64,000 nucleotides of DNA, from contig NC_134455.1 in assembly GCF_047948215.1 (NCBI RefSeq), positions 308,778,147-308,842,146 of the forward strand, given 5' to 3'. Shown piece by piece: positions 48,471 through 64,000 of the stretch (positions are counted from its first letter, which is position 1; every line of letters begins with the position of its first letter). The notes beneath the pieces are model-generated. The model was not told where the DNA came from. It searched no databases and saw nothing but the letters and a program-made list of their open reading frames with translations. Position numbers and translations under genes: made by a program. This DNA comes from Lycorma delicatula (lineage: Eukaryota > Arthropoda > Insecta > Hemiptera > Fulgoridae).

Positions 48471-50752
48471 ATCTATTCTTCGGTTATTTTATGCACTGTT
48501 AAATTTTAATTATTGTTATTATTAGTTATTCTTAAATTTTAATTAAGCCAATACATAAATAAAAATCAAATATCTAGTTTGTTACTGACTTCATAAGCTG
48601 GAATTTTCATCTGCAACATAATTCATAACTAGCAAACAAGTATCTCAATCTTAATACCATGTAAATTACATATGTAAAACATTATTTTATTGATTTTTTA
48701 AGACTAGATTTTGATACAAATGTGTCCAGTTTCTAGTTATAAATATTACTTTTCTTAACTACTATTATTAAAAACTAATAAAGTTATACTTATCTTTCAT
48801 TCTTTGCAGAACTGGAATTTAGTTTTCTATTATAGTGAAAATACGTATATATGATATTTTGTAACATAAGAATTTGAAATACTCCATGTTCTTAAAAAAA
48901 CACTTTACTTCCAAATAAATATTTTATCTGAAATATCAATATAATTCTATTCATATATTTATTCAGAAATTAAGTTTAACACAACATAAAAATACTTGAA
49001 ATGAGAATTTGTTTTTATTTTACTTTTCTGAGATGGGTCCCTCTACTCCACCTCACTTGAACCACTTCCTGCACCAAACTGAACATAAAATTCTCATTGT
49101 TAAGATACCATACAATAATGATGTAAGAAATTCTTTTTCTTTTATTTTTAATAATTCTTAAATTTTGTTTTTCAAGATTAACTCCATCATATTGAGTGGT
49201 TTAAACGTAGATAAATCTATATATTCTTTTATTGACACTAAAGTAGAGTCACCTCCATTATTGATCTGTTTTCCTTCATAAAGTTGATTCTGTTCTATAA
49301 ATGGCATCTAATCCATAATTATGGGTTTGGTAACCTGTTTCAGATGTTTTGTTATATTGAGTTCTTAAGTGAGTTATCAGGTAAAAAGGTGTTTTTATTA
49401 GGAGATATGTGAAAAAGCTGCATTTTTATGCTATGTTTGTGGATGAGTACATACGTTATAATAGATTTTCTACACATTTTATAACTGTGCTTTTTATCTA
49501 TTAGCTCAGATAAGGTTACTCAGATTAGTTGTGTTTATATCCTTGAGCATAAATTGGGGTGTGATTTTGTGTGGCTATGAGATATGTCACAATATTTCAT
49601 GTTTAAATTTATAAATCTTAAATTTAAGAAATAAAAATTGATTTTAAGTTTAAGGTTAAAATGGTTTAATCAGGATTCAAAATTTATTATTTTTTAACCC
49701 AGCCTTTTCACTATACCAGTTATTCCAGAGTACCAATACCCTTCTAAATTAAATTGTTTAGTCATATTTGTTTTATTGATAATATTTATTTTTTGTTTTA
49801 TTATTTAATAATCCTTTTCATCAAATAATGTTTAAACAATTATTTAGAAAAAAGGTGATATTCCACTATTTTAATCTTAACTCTGTATTCTGGTGGTGCC
49901 TTGTATTTTTAATGATGCATACTGGTTTTATAGTTTATTATAGAAATGTATTGTTGAATTGTTTCTTATAGTAGCAGTTGTTCAACGTTTTATTTTGTAC
50001 TTTGGTTGAATTGTATTTTAATAAAAAATCTTTTTGCTTTCCTTTGTGGATTATAGAGTTTGCTTTAAAAAAAAGGACTGATTAAAAGTGAATCGTAAAA
50101 TTCATATACAAAAGTAAATTTACTGTAAATGATACTAGTCCTGCTACTTGTAAGCTTTACTTATTGCTTTTACTCTATCTTTTTAAAATTAACATTTTTG
50201 AAAAACATTGTTTCGAAAGCCCTTAATCCATTTCCATTTTCTAATTCTAGTGTGCTTTAAAGTATTTTTTGTTTTCATATTCATGTAAAAAATGGTAACA
50301 TTTTTTAATTGTTTATTTTAATGTAATTTAATGAGATGATGAAGTGTGATATTGCATAATAAATGTATACTATTTTGTTAAAAATAAAAATGTTAGTTAT
50401 AAGCAGAAAAGGAGTAAAAACAAAAACTAAACTAGTGATCAATGTCATAATTAAATAAGATAATTTTGACCATTTGCAACAAAATTTTCTAGATTCAAGA
50501 AGTGAAATAATGAAAAAGTAAAGTAGACCCTAAGAATCAATCACATTTTGAGTATTATGTATTTTTTTTGTAATGAAACATCTACTTAATCAGAAATTGT
50601 AGATAGATATTCTCATTCCTTGGATGATGTTTTTATTTTGTTTTACTTGTTAAAATATTTTTTATTTTACTTGTTATATTTGTGAAGTGGCAAGAATATT
50701 GCACAATTTTGTGAAACTGTATAATGAAAAAAATATATTTCCTTTAGTGTTC
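48471..50752. other. AT-rich DNA, no gene seen
   Basis: No open frame, RNA gene or repeat copy recognised in 2.3 kb. Confidence 0.5.
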
Positions 50753-50831
50753 TGATTGATTTTCTCTATTATATATATATATATATATAATAGAGAAAAT
50801 CAATCATATATATATATATATATATATATAT
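50753..50831. repeat. 54-bp perfect palindrome beside a (TA)n tract
   Basis: 50753-50779 and 50780-50806 are exact reverse complements with no loop. The outer arms carry non-repetitive TGATTGATTTTCTCTATT and the centre is TA repeats. A second TA run (50806-50831) follows immediately. Cruciform formation is plausible. Confidence 0.9.
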
Positions 50832-51831
50832 TGATAGTCATTCACTAACCTACAAGATTGAAGTTATATACCTTTTATGCATATCTTTATTGAAATTTTA
50901 TTTTTGAGCATCTATTTGTATTTCATATAGGAACCATATGTAAGCAGCTCCTTTGATACTGAAATAATTAATTTTTTTTCATTTGTAGGAGATGCAAAAC
51001 TAAATCAGATACTTTACTGAGTTTAAAAAAGGGCCTTTCTTCAAACCATGTTAATAATGTTATGACAATATATAGTTGTTTTTTCTTCAATAAAATTTAA
51101 AAGTATTTGCATAAAAACTGCACTTATACCACAAATATCAACAATAATCATTTATGTATTTATTTATTAATTTTTTTCACTTTAGTCTTAAAACTTACTG
51201 TATACATATTTTGTTCCGAAGTGTGAGATGTTGAAATGATATGTGAAAAATGCCAGATCCTTTTTGAGAGTGAACCTCAGATAAACATAAATGTTTCATC
51301 AATTGGCATCTAGTATGTCTGTACAATAAAAAATTGGCAATATCATAGGATGACTTACCTCTTCTAATCCTGATTATTGTATAAAAATATAATAATTGAA
51401 AAAAACATTATACATACATGTTTTAAAAAAAAATTATTTTTTAAATTGTTTGTAACTTTTAAAAACACTAACATATAACATAAAAAAAAAGTAAAAGGAC
51501 ATGTAAACAATATCATACAAGAAAAACAATATACTAAGCCATTATATACAGATTATAATTTAACCTTTATGGTAGGAATAGGTTTATTTGTTCTGTTGAT
51601 ATATTTGAATCGTTGGAAAGTAAGGTTTATAGGGAATGTCAATTGAACATTCATTCTCAACAAACAAACTCTATGGTGGACCACTGTTTTATAGATTGTT
51701 ATTTATCATATAATACTTTGAATGAAGGAAAATAGTTCTCAAATATGGAAAATGTTAAAATGTAACAATCTTTTCCCAAACAATAATATTGTTAATACTG
51801 AAAACACAACTAATTATTGTTCAAATAATGT
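50832..51831. other. AT-rich DNA, no gene seen
   Basis: Nothing recognised. Confidence 0.5.
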
Positions 51832-51985
51832 TATTTTGAGTTGACAATAAACAAATTATAATAGAAAGATATATATGAAATACTTGAAGAAAAACCTTAG
51901 AGAAACAGATAAAATTTAGATTTCTAAAGAAAAGATAAAAAGACTTATTAAAGTGTACATACACCATATACTCTAAAGTACAAAA
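51832..51985 (+). repeat. direct repeat, copy 1
   Basis: About 150 bp starting GAGTTGACAATAAACAAATT and ending ATATACTCTAAAGTACAAAA. It aligns with 53622-53770 at roughly 90% identity over its whole length. The minus-strand frames it contains are by-products of composition. No other similarity joins the flanks. Confidence 0.85.
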
Positions 51986-53621
51986 ATATAATATTCCTGA
52001 AATAAGTTTCTTCTTATGAATCTGCAAGTGTACTTACTGTTAAAAATTTATATGAATCAAGATATATTCATTGTTATATTTTAAGTATCCTTGAAGAAAT
52101 CAAAAGGAAATTAGAAATCTATAAAAATGTATATTCTGATGAAAGAAGAAATGAAACACTTGAGAGAAGGAAACTATTAACAAATACAATGAAATAAAAT
52201 TTGAAGGAATATCCTGTGAACTGTAGTTTTATAAGAATAAACAATAGCATTATGAAAGACATAAAAGGAAGGTTTAAATTTATCTGAAATATTTGTCTGG
52301 AGAGTGAAATAAAGGAAATAAATAGGTGTGATAATATATGTAATTATTAAGTAAAAAAGTATAGCTCTAAAAAATGAAAAATTTCTGCTAGTTATTAGAC
52401 ATAAAGAATTTCTGTAATATTAGGCTACAAAAAGCCTAATTCCCTTTTTCTTACATAAGGTTTCTTATTGACCTCCCCTCATCTTTGTTACTTAACAATT
52501 TTCTTTAATACTTGCAGAAAGCTATTTCTCAATTTATTATGTTTCAGGGTTACTGTTGAACATATTTTACAATGACATATAAAATGAATTCTATTGTTGG
52601 CTTCATCTCCTTTTGTATAAAGGTGAACCATGAGTGGTGAATAAAATTTTAATTGAGCTGCTATTTGTCAGTGTAGATGAATAAGAGGAAGTAATTCAAT
52701 AATTCTATGTAGTATGATTATTGTGTATGAAAATATTAAGAAGCTAATGCTATAAAATGGATGAGCTAATAATTATTTTTTAAAGATACAATATTAAATA
52801 CAGATTATTAATTGAATTCTAATGCACATTATAAATTATTGTATTATTTTGTTTTACATGTTACATGAAAACAATTATAACAAAATTCAATCTTTCTGAG
52901 CTTTTCAATTTTTCTGTCAATGTTGTAGCTGCCAAGGGGTTTGTTAGCTCCCATTTCAAAGTAGTTGGGAAACGATGCCCGCTATCAAATTATTTTTATG
53001 ATTTGTTATTTTATACTAAATTATATTACCTGGCCTAGACTTCTGTAAAATCAGAATAAAAAATATTTTAACTTACTTTTTAAGATGTATTCAAATTTTA
53101 ATTGTTTATTGAATTTTAAGTGTTCATTTATATTACTATTTTTAAAGTTGCTTTGATATTAATTTATTAAATATATTAATGAAGCTTAGGTAGCAACTGC
53201 CTAAGCTTTATTTTAAGGGGTAGTTAATTACAACTGTCTTGATTTTTATTGGAAAAAATCTGTTAAATCTGCTGGTTCATATTGTGCAGATATCAAAACC
53301 GGATCCAGTTTAAATGTTATGATCAAAAAGCAACTGCCTTTTTACCCAAAAGTTTTAATTTGTTTATATATCTCACTGGTAGATAGAGCAAAGTATAGTT
53401 CATACTTAAATTGAATTAGATTATATTTTATAATTGTAACTCTATCTTAGAAATCTGAAGCTGAAGAATTAAATAATATTCAGGAAGTATTTGGAATCAA
53501 ATGAACTACAGCACAGAATTCTTTTCTAAAAATTTTAGGTGAAATTTGACAATAGGATGTACTTCTTCAAAAAATAACTTTTTGAAAAAGGATTTAATGG
53601 AGTAAAAATATTCTAAGCAAG
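51986..53621. other. AT-rich DNA between direct repeats
   Basis: No gene recognised. 53186-53212 contains a 9-bp inverted repeat (AAGCTTAGG/CCTAAGCTT). No transposon protein was found between the two direct repeats. Confidence 0.45.
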
Positions 53622-53770
53622 TTGAGTTGACAATAAAAAATTATAATAGAAAGATATACATGAAATATTTGAAGAAAAAACTTATAGAAACAGATAAAAT
53701 TTAGATTTCTAAAGAAAAGATTAAAAAACTTATTAAAGTGTACGTACATCATATACTCTAAAGTACAAAA
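53622..53770 (+). repeat. direct repeat, copy 2
   Basis: Second copy of the 51832-51985 block in the same orientation, 1.8 kb away. Single-base differences include TATACATGAAATATTTGAAG versus TATATATGAAATACTTGAAG. Confidence 0.85.
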
Positions 53771-53989
53771 CCACAACCTTAAATTTGCCAATGCTTAAAG
53801 TCATTTCTATCTATACTGATTGGGAGTAACACTGACTGAGGGTTTAACTTCTGATGATTATCTAACAATATTTGATGATGCCAGGCCAATGTAGTACGTG
53901 CCAAGAAAAATATTGTTAAAAATGTGTGTCAAAATACAAATAAAATAGTACCACTCTCACATAGGAAAAATATTATATTACAGGACAGT

Positions 53990-54180
53990 GTTTATAAATA
54001 GCCTGCAGTGGTTGTGTTTTTTATTTTTTGATAATTGATTCTTATGTATTTTTTAGTGCTGAATCTGAAAATAACTTTCATTTTTTCCATCACGTCAGAA
54101 TTTTGCACAGATCACACATTTCAAAATTAGTAAAAAGTTGAAAAATTGTGAAAATGTGATACAATAAAGTAGGTCAATTT
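53990..54180 (+). repeat. repeat flanking the TAA-array cluster, left copy
   Basis: TTTTTTAGTGCTGAATCTGA, ATTTTTTCCATCACGTCAG and AGTAAAAAGTTGAAAAATTG match 61920-62100 at very roughly three quarters of positions, same orientation. The two copies bracket the AAT/TAA cluster. The right copy precedes the 62.45-kb relic by about 350 bp, so both may be leader pieces of that family. Confidence 0.55.
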
Positions 54181-54298
54181 CTCAAACATAGTTACTGCTG
54201 ATATATTAATAAATTAATTAAAAGCGCGAATCCACCTTACCAGCAAATTAATTTTGACTTCTTAAGATCTTTCAGTCCTTAGTCTAGCTAAAGTTAAA

Positions 54299-55409
<1,111 letters not shown>

Positions 55410-55411
55410 CC

Positions 55412-57691
55412 CATAATTGGAGGGCGCCTGGGATTGATGGAGTGCATAACTTTTGGTACAAGCGCTTTTCTTCTGTTCACAGGCGTCTTGCAGAATTTTA
55501 CTCTGCCATCTTGCGAGATGCAAGTCTAATGCCGACCTTTTTCACCCAGGGGATGACCTATCTGAAGGCAGATCCGTCCAAGTACAGACCTATTACCTGT
55601 CTCCCCACAATATATAAGCTTTTTACTTCTGTTCTCACTGCCAAAATCAATAAGCATCTTGAGAGGCATCAGATCTTAGCTGAGGAGCAAAAAGGGTGTC
55701 GTCAGGGTAGTAGGGGCTGCAAAGAGCAGCTAGTGATTGATAGCGTTATCTCTGTAACGGCAAAGAAGAGTCGGGGCAGCTTATATACTGGTTATATAGA
55801 CTACAGAAAGGCCTTTGACTCGGTTCCGCACTCCTGGTTGATAGAGGTCTTACGTCTCTACAAAGTCGATCCCGTTATCGTTGAGTGCCTAAGTGTCGTT
55901 ATGGGTAAGTGGTGCACAAATCTTTTGTTGACTATTCCAGATAAGAACCCCGTTAAGGTCGGAGTAACACAGATCAACCGAGGCATTTTTCAGGGCGATT
56001 CCTTGAGCGCTCTATGGTTTTGCTTAGCGTTGAATCCTCTGTCTGCCATCTTACAGAAGTCCAAGAAGGGTTTTGCTCTTGGGCAGTACAGTTTTAGCCA
56101 CCTCATGTATATGGATGATATTAAGCTTTTTTCTGACACTGAAAAAGGGATCCGGCAACTTGTCAAATTAGTCGAGAGGTTCAGTGTCGACATACGCATG
56201 AGTTTTGGTCTTGACAAGTGTAGGGTCAATGCTATGAAGAGAGGAAAATGGTCGCAGATTGAGGCGTGTGAAGTGCCGCAGATGGATGCTCCTGCACTCA
56301 TGAATGCAATGCAGCGTGGTGAGACATATAAGTACCTTGGTTTCCTGCAGGATATTGGAATTAGCCATAGTCGAGCGAAAGAGGACCTTACATCTGGCTT
56401 CAAGAGTAGAGTAAGAGCCGTCATGAGTTCCCAGTTGAGTGGTTCTAATAAGGTAAAGGCCATTAACATATTTGCCGTTCCGTTGATTTCCTATAGCTTT
56501 GGCGTGATAAATTGGACGCGGACAGACCTTGAAGGGCTTAATAGAATGATTCGTGTATCGTTCACGCGACACCGCTCCCATCACCCGCTCAGCTCTGTCG
56601 AGCGGTTTCACCTGTCCAGGAATAGAGGAGGAAGAGGCGTTGTGGATTTGCGGGAGGTTCATGCAAAACAACTGCTGAATCTCCGGAAATACTTCCTAGA
56701 GAAGAGCCAATCCAGCTTGCTCCACGGGGTTATAGTAAAAAGTGACAGTAATCTAACCCCATTGCGCCTCGGGGATGAGAAATTTCAGCCCCTTGAGGAT
56801 AACTTCTCCGAGATTAGTGTGATGGATAGGTGGCGTTCGAGGGAGTTGCATGGGAGGTACTATGCGGCGCTTATGGATGAAGCGGTTGATCGAGATGCGT
56901 CTGTGGCCTGGCTGAAGTATGCCGAGTTGTTTGCTGAGACGGAGGGCCTTGTATTTGCTATACAGGACAGGGTCATCAGCACACTCAGCTACAGAAAGCA
57001 TGTCGTCAAGGATCCTGCTGTAACCATTGACCTGTGCCGTCTCTGTGGATCGACCAACGAGTCCATCGAACATGTCGTTAGCGGGTGTCAGTTTTTAGCT
57101 CCAAGGGAATATACAGTCCGACATAACAACGTGGCGAAGATACTTCATCAGAGACTGGCTTTGGACCTGGGTCTTCTCTCCGTTTCAGTCCCGTATTTTA
57201 AGTATGCTCCTCAGTCTGTATTAGAGGACGATCAGTATAAACTGTACTACGATCGTACTGTTCTGACGGACAGGACAGTGGAGCATAATAGGCCAGACAT
57301 CGTTCTGACCAAGAAGCAGGAAAAAATCACCTTCCTGATTGATGTCACAATCCCATTGTCCACCAACATAGTGAAGAAGTACACGGAAAAACTAGTGAAG
57401 TATAGGGATCTTGCAGAACAAGTCAGGGAGATTTGGGACCAGGAGAGCGTAACAGTGGTCCCGGTGGTTTTGGGCGCGATGGGAGAGATTCCACGTTCTC
57501 TGCATGGTTCATTAAGATCCGTTGGAGCACCAGCAAATCTGTTCCGACCAATGCAGAAGGCTGTGTTGCTGGATACATGCCGCTTGGTCCGTCGGTACAT
57601 CACAAGCTCGAGCGATAAGATAACGCCTGTTCTTGAGGGGCCACCTGATCGTCATCAGATGGAACTGCAGACGGGGGACAATGGCCGTTAA
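55412..57691 (+). CDS. RT plus restriction-like endonuclease of an R4/Dong-type LINE (partial)
   Basis: Open for 759 codons without a stop, but lacking its true start. Residue numbers count from the GTG at 55442. RT: APGIDGV at the very start; TYLKADPSKYRPITCLPT; YIDYRKAFDSVPHSW (Asp about 120); GIFQGDSLSALWFCLALNPL (QGDSLS is typical of site-specific LINEs); YMDDIKLFS (about 223-231). C-terminus: CRLCGSTNESIEHVVSGC (from 532), a Cys-X2-Cys-X8-His-X4-Cys knuckle; then RPDIVL (617-622) and FLIDVTIPLS (Asp 634), the PD...D core of the restriction-like endonuclease, followed by VVPVVLGAMGEIPRSL. The enzyme nicks the target and copies its RNA there. The N-terminal DNA-binding part is missing, so this copy cannot be autonomous. 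Codon use is far less AT-biased than the surroundings. Confidence 0.88.
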   Translation, partial: HNWRAPGIDGVHNFWYKRFSSVHRRLAEFYSAILRDASLMPTFFTQGMTYLKADPSKYRPITCLPTIYKLFTSVLTAKINKHLERHQILAEEQKGCRQGSRGCKEQLVIDSVISVTAKKSRGSLYTGYIDYRKAFDSVPHSWLIEVLRLYKVDPVIVECLSVVMGKWCTNLLLTIPDKNPVKVGVTQINRGIFQGDSLSALWFCLALNPLSAILQKSKKGFALGQYSFSHLMYMDDIKLFSDTEKGIRQLVKLVERFSVDIRMSFGLDKCRVNAMKRGKWSQIEACEVPQMDAPALMNAMQRGETYKYLGFLQDIGISHSRAKEDLTSGFKSRVRAVMSSQLSGSNKVKAINIFAVPLISYSFGVINWTRTDLEGLNRMIRVSFTRHRSHHPLSSVERFHLSRNRGGRGVVDLREVHAKQLLNLRKYFLEKSQSSLLHGVIVKSDSNLTPLRLGDEKFQPLEDNFSEISVMDRWRSRELHGRYYAALMDEAVDRDASVAWLKYAELFAETEGLVFAIQDRVISTLSYRKHVVKDPAVTIDLCRLCGSTNESIEHVVSGCQFLAPREYTVRHNNVAKILHQRLALDLGLLSVSVPYFKYAPQSVLEDDQYKLYYDRTVLTDRTVEHNRPDIVLTKKQEKITFLIDVTIPLSTNIVKKYTEKLVKYRDLAEQVREIWDQESVTVVPVVLGAMGEIPRSLHGSLRSVGAPANLFRPMQKAVLLDTCRLVRRYITSSSDKITPVLEGPPDRHQMELQTGDNGR

Positions 57692-57754
57692 CATCTGGCA
57701 GTTCATAAGTTGTTATGTCTGGTATTTTATCTTTCATTCTTACATTTTACCCAT

Positions 57755-57756
<2 letters not shown>

Positions 57757-57792
<36 letters not shown>
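57757..57792. repeat. 36-nt T run in the 3' UTR
   Basis: An uninterrupted run of T inside the 3' UTR of the Dong-type element, not at its end. It could be a minus-oriented poly(A) of something inserted there or an expanded homopolymer. Confidence 0.9.
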
Positions 57793-57907
57793 CTTTTCAA
57801 TAGTTCATGCTACCATATACAATGCACGTCAGAACAATAGTTATAGCTCCTGCGCCTTGCCTATGGGCCGGCCAGGATGCTTTTTACTGGGCTTGCCCAA
57901 GAGAATG

Positions 57908-61705
<3,798 letters not shown>

Positions 61706-61919
61706 ACTTAAATAAGTTGAAATAACCTATTACAAACATCTGTTATTAGTGGATAATTGTCTTTTAATGTCCACTAATAATAAAATGATTATAAAGATCT
61801 TTCACAGAAAAAGTTATGTGATAAATTCTTAGTTTCATTTTTGAATTAAATTAATTGATTACAGATTTTTATATATTTTGTTAGGTAGGTTATATAACTA
61901 ATTACACAAGCCAGTAAAA
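61706..61919. other. AT-rich DNA right of the array cluster
   Basis: Contains an imperfect inverted repeat, TATTAGTGGATAAT and GTCCACTAATA (about 61743-61781). Otherwise nothing recognised. Confidence 0.45.
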
Positions 61920-62100
61920 TTTGGATTGTAGAATGTTTTTTAACTATTGATAATTAATTCCTTTGTATTTTTTAGTGCTAAATCCGAAAATAATGTTCAT
62001 TTTTTCCATTACTTGAGGACTTTTCACAAATTCTCAGTTTCAAAATTTGTAAAAAGTAGAAAGATTACAAAAATGTGATATTATAAAATAGCCTTAAAAC
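61920..62100 (+). repeat. repeat flanking the TAA-array cluster, right copy
   Basis: TTTTTTAGTGCTAAATCCGA, ATTTTTTCCATTACTTGAG and TTGTAAAAAGTAGAAAGATT align with 53990-54180 in the same orientation. Confidence 0.55.
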
Positions 62101-62450
62101 ATTTTTTTATAATAAATTAATATAATATATTCACTTTTTCAGCATATATTATGCATTCTTATAGCTAAACAGTTTAGTAGTCTGAATTGGCAGGCAGGGG
62201 AGTTTGAGTTGAAGGTGATGAGACAGTGGGAGAGCTTGCCGACAGGTAATGACAAGACTTAACAAGAAGTAATATGTTTATTGATAACTATCCACGCATC
62301 TCATGCTCCATGCAACTACTACTATCAGTGCTGTTTCAACCACAAGCATGCATAAATTGAGTTTTTTCTGTCCTTCGTGATCAATGATCAAATACTTTTT
62401 TTTTTGGAAAATATATTTTCAGGCTATAAAGCAAACTTTCCATTTTCAAA

Positions 62451-64000
62451 ATGGCTTCAAGAGACTGCAAAAATTCTACAGATTCTTTTTTTATGTCTGT
62501 GGTAAATTAATGGTGAAAAGGAAAAAAGAAATATAACAAGTTTCGTTCAACAAGTGTACCTCATATATTTTGGAGTGAAACTAGGAGATCAAGACAAAAT
62601 TTGGGCACCCCACTATGTTTGCTATACATGTGTTGAAGGACTTAGACAGAGATCAAAGGGTGAACAACAACCATTCATATGTAGAGTTTCATTGGTGTGG
62701 CAAGAGTCAAAAAATCACACCAATGATTGTTACTTTTGTTCGACTGGTGTTCATGGTTTCAATTTGAAGAATAAAAAAGAATCGTCTATCCAAATATGCC
62801 ACCCACTTTACCCCTGGTTCCTCATGATCCAGACATACCAGTGCCAATCCAACAGAAAACGTACCTGAAATATAATGTTCCATAAGTAATTTAAATGTGG
62901 ATAACATCGAGGAATAAGAACCGGAGATAGCTGTGCACCAGAGTTTTATTCACAGTCCAAACTAAACAATTTGATTTGAGACTTGCATCTGACCAAAGAA
63001 AATTCAGAATTGTTTGGTTCGTGGCTTAAAGAGAAGAATCTGCTAGCAGCTGCCACCTCATTTTCCTGGTTCAGATACAGAGGAAAGGAGTTTCTTCAAT
63101 ATTTTTTGGAAGAAGGAGAATTAGTCTTCTGCACTGACATATGTGGACTTTTGACTCAATTTATCATTCTGTTAAATCGAATGTATTTAATGAAAGAGAC
63201 TGTTCATAGAATCGTCCAAAAGAAGCCTAAAAGGTGTCCTTCTTCACAATGGGAATACCCGCTGGACATTCTGTCGATTTGAAAGAGGGTTACAATAATT
63301 TGGAATTTGTTCTCAACAAAATTAAATACGGCAGTCATTAGTGGATTACGTGCAGTGATCTCAAAGTAATACCAATGCTCTTAGGACAGCAACAAGGATA
63401 CACAAATTTTCCTTGTTTTTGTGTGAATGGGATAGCAGAGACGGAGAAAAATCATTGGATAAGGAAAAATTAGCCAAAAAGAGCTTCTTTAGAACCTGGA
63501 ACCAAAAATGGGCTTCGAAATGCTCTCATAGATCCAAAAGTTCTTCTTCCACTTCTGCATATCAAGTTAGGCTTGATGAAGCAATCTGTGAAAGCCTTGC
63601 CAAAAGAAGTTAAATGTTTTAAATACATCTGTAGTAAATTTCCAATCTTATCAACCGCCAAACTAAAAGAGGGAGTCTTCTTTACTGGTCCTGACATTAG
63701 AAAACTTCTCAAAAATGGTAATTTTGAGAAACAAATGTAAGCTGCAAAAAAAGAAGCCTGGGGAGCCTTTAAAGATATAGTAACCAAGTTTCTGGGCAAT
63801 AAGAAGGATGCGAACTTCAAATCAATCGTTGAGAACATGCTGCAGAAGTATAAAAATTTAGGTTGTTCCAAGAACTTAAAGGTTCACTTCCTAAATTCAC
63901 ATATGGACTATTTTCCTAAAAATCTGGGTGCCATTGGCAAAGAGATGGATGAGAGATTTCATCAGGACATGAAAAAATGGAAAGAGGTATCAAGGGAAAT
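62451..64000 (+). pseudogene. unnamed multi-zinc, DDE-like transposon protein, copy 2 (runs off the window)
   Basis: Diverged relative of 35140-36600. ATG at 62451 (MASRDCKNSTDS), then FFYVCGK, HYVCYTCVEGLRQRSKG and NDCYFCSTGVHGFN, which give paired Cys (zinc-ribbon-like). 62983-63200 has SWLKEKNLLA and TSFSWFRYRGKEFLQYF. Then LFIESSKRSLKGVLLHNGN (Glu where copy 1 has Asp), CSDLKVIPMLLGQQQGYTNF, CEWDSRDGEKS, EAWGAFKDIVTKFLGNKKD, LGCSKNLKVHFLNSHMDYF and MDERFHQDMKKW at the window edge. At least four frame changes or stops. The conserved blocks occur in the same order and with similar spacing in both copies. The C-terminus lies beyond the window. Confidence 0.6.

Noticed and set aside
51821..53791. 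Two similar minus-strand frames (68 and 65 codons) as a small gene family
   Set aside because: Similarity is due to the underlying ~150-bp direct repeat; the frames are Phe/Leu-rich translations of A-rich DNA.
55990..57706. Several open frames of 60-167 codons on the minus strand and one on the plus strand
   Set aside because: Shadows of the R4/Dong-type coding frame; no motifs of their own.

Overview
The window is about 64 kb of very AT-rich animal DNA with no convincing host gene. It is a graveyard of transposable elements plus two younger insertions. The element mix (mariner and other Tc1/mariner relics, RTE, R1, Jockey and I clade LINEs, tRNA-derived SINEs, a hAT MITE, an R4/Dong-type LINE in TAA repeats) indicates an arthropod, most likely an insect. 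A hemipteran is my guess from the style of the repeats; the sequence does not prove it. Family names come from motifs I can read, not from a database search.

Layout. 0-4 kb: a DD34D mariner relic abutting another transposase relic, with perfect hairpins at two of its breakpoints. 4-13 kb: mostly AT-rich, with short dispersed repeats, an ~87-bp minisatellite (6.8-7.2 kb) and a Rosa-like transposase relic (11.4-12.0 kb). 13-17 kb: two copies of one tRNA-derived SINE, both with target-site duplications. 19.1-20.9 kb: a frameshifted RTE-type LINE. 22.9-23.1 kb: a complete 259-bp hAT MITE. 24.7-25.4 and 31.3-31.6 kb: R1-clade LINE scraps on the minus strand. 32.3-34.0 kb: a pile of repeat tails. 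35.1-36.6 kb: a broken copy of a multi-zinc, possibly DDE-type protein family that I cannot name; a second copy runs off the right end (62.45-64.0 kb). 37.8-39.2 and 41.6-41.9 kb: Jockey/CR1-type RT scraps. 43.4-48.5 kb: an I-clade LINE with RNase H, cut by a 2.1-kb Tc1/mariner-like transposon that duplicated a TA, and in its 3' part by a SINE and another transposase relic.

54.3-61.7 kb is the most interesting part: three long, almost pure AAT/TAA arrays (about 1.1, 0.3 and 1.1 kb). Between the first two sits a 5'-truncated R4/Dong-type LINE with an otherwise open RT plus restriction-like endonuclease frame. Between the last two sits an element with a long 5' leader, an intact 550-codon I-clade ORF1 (Gag-like, three zinc knuckles), no RT, and a polyadenylated 3' end. 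That 3' end matches the tail of the I-clade LINE at 48.4 kb. This suggests a non-autonomous, Gag-only LINE derivative mobilised by an I-clade partner.

A cross-cutting signal is a scatter of perfect inverted repeats with loops of only 3-5 nt, one of them demonstrably built by copying transposon coding sequence backwards.
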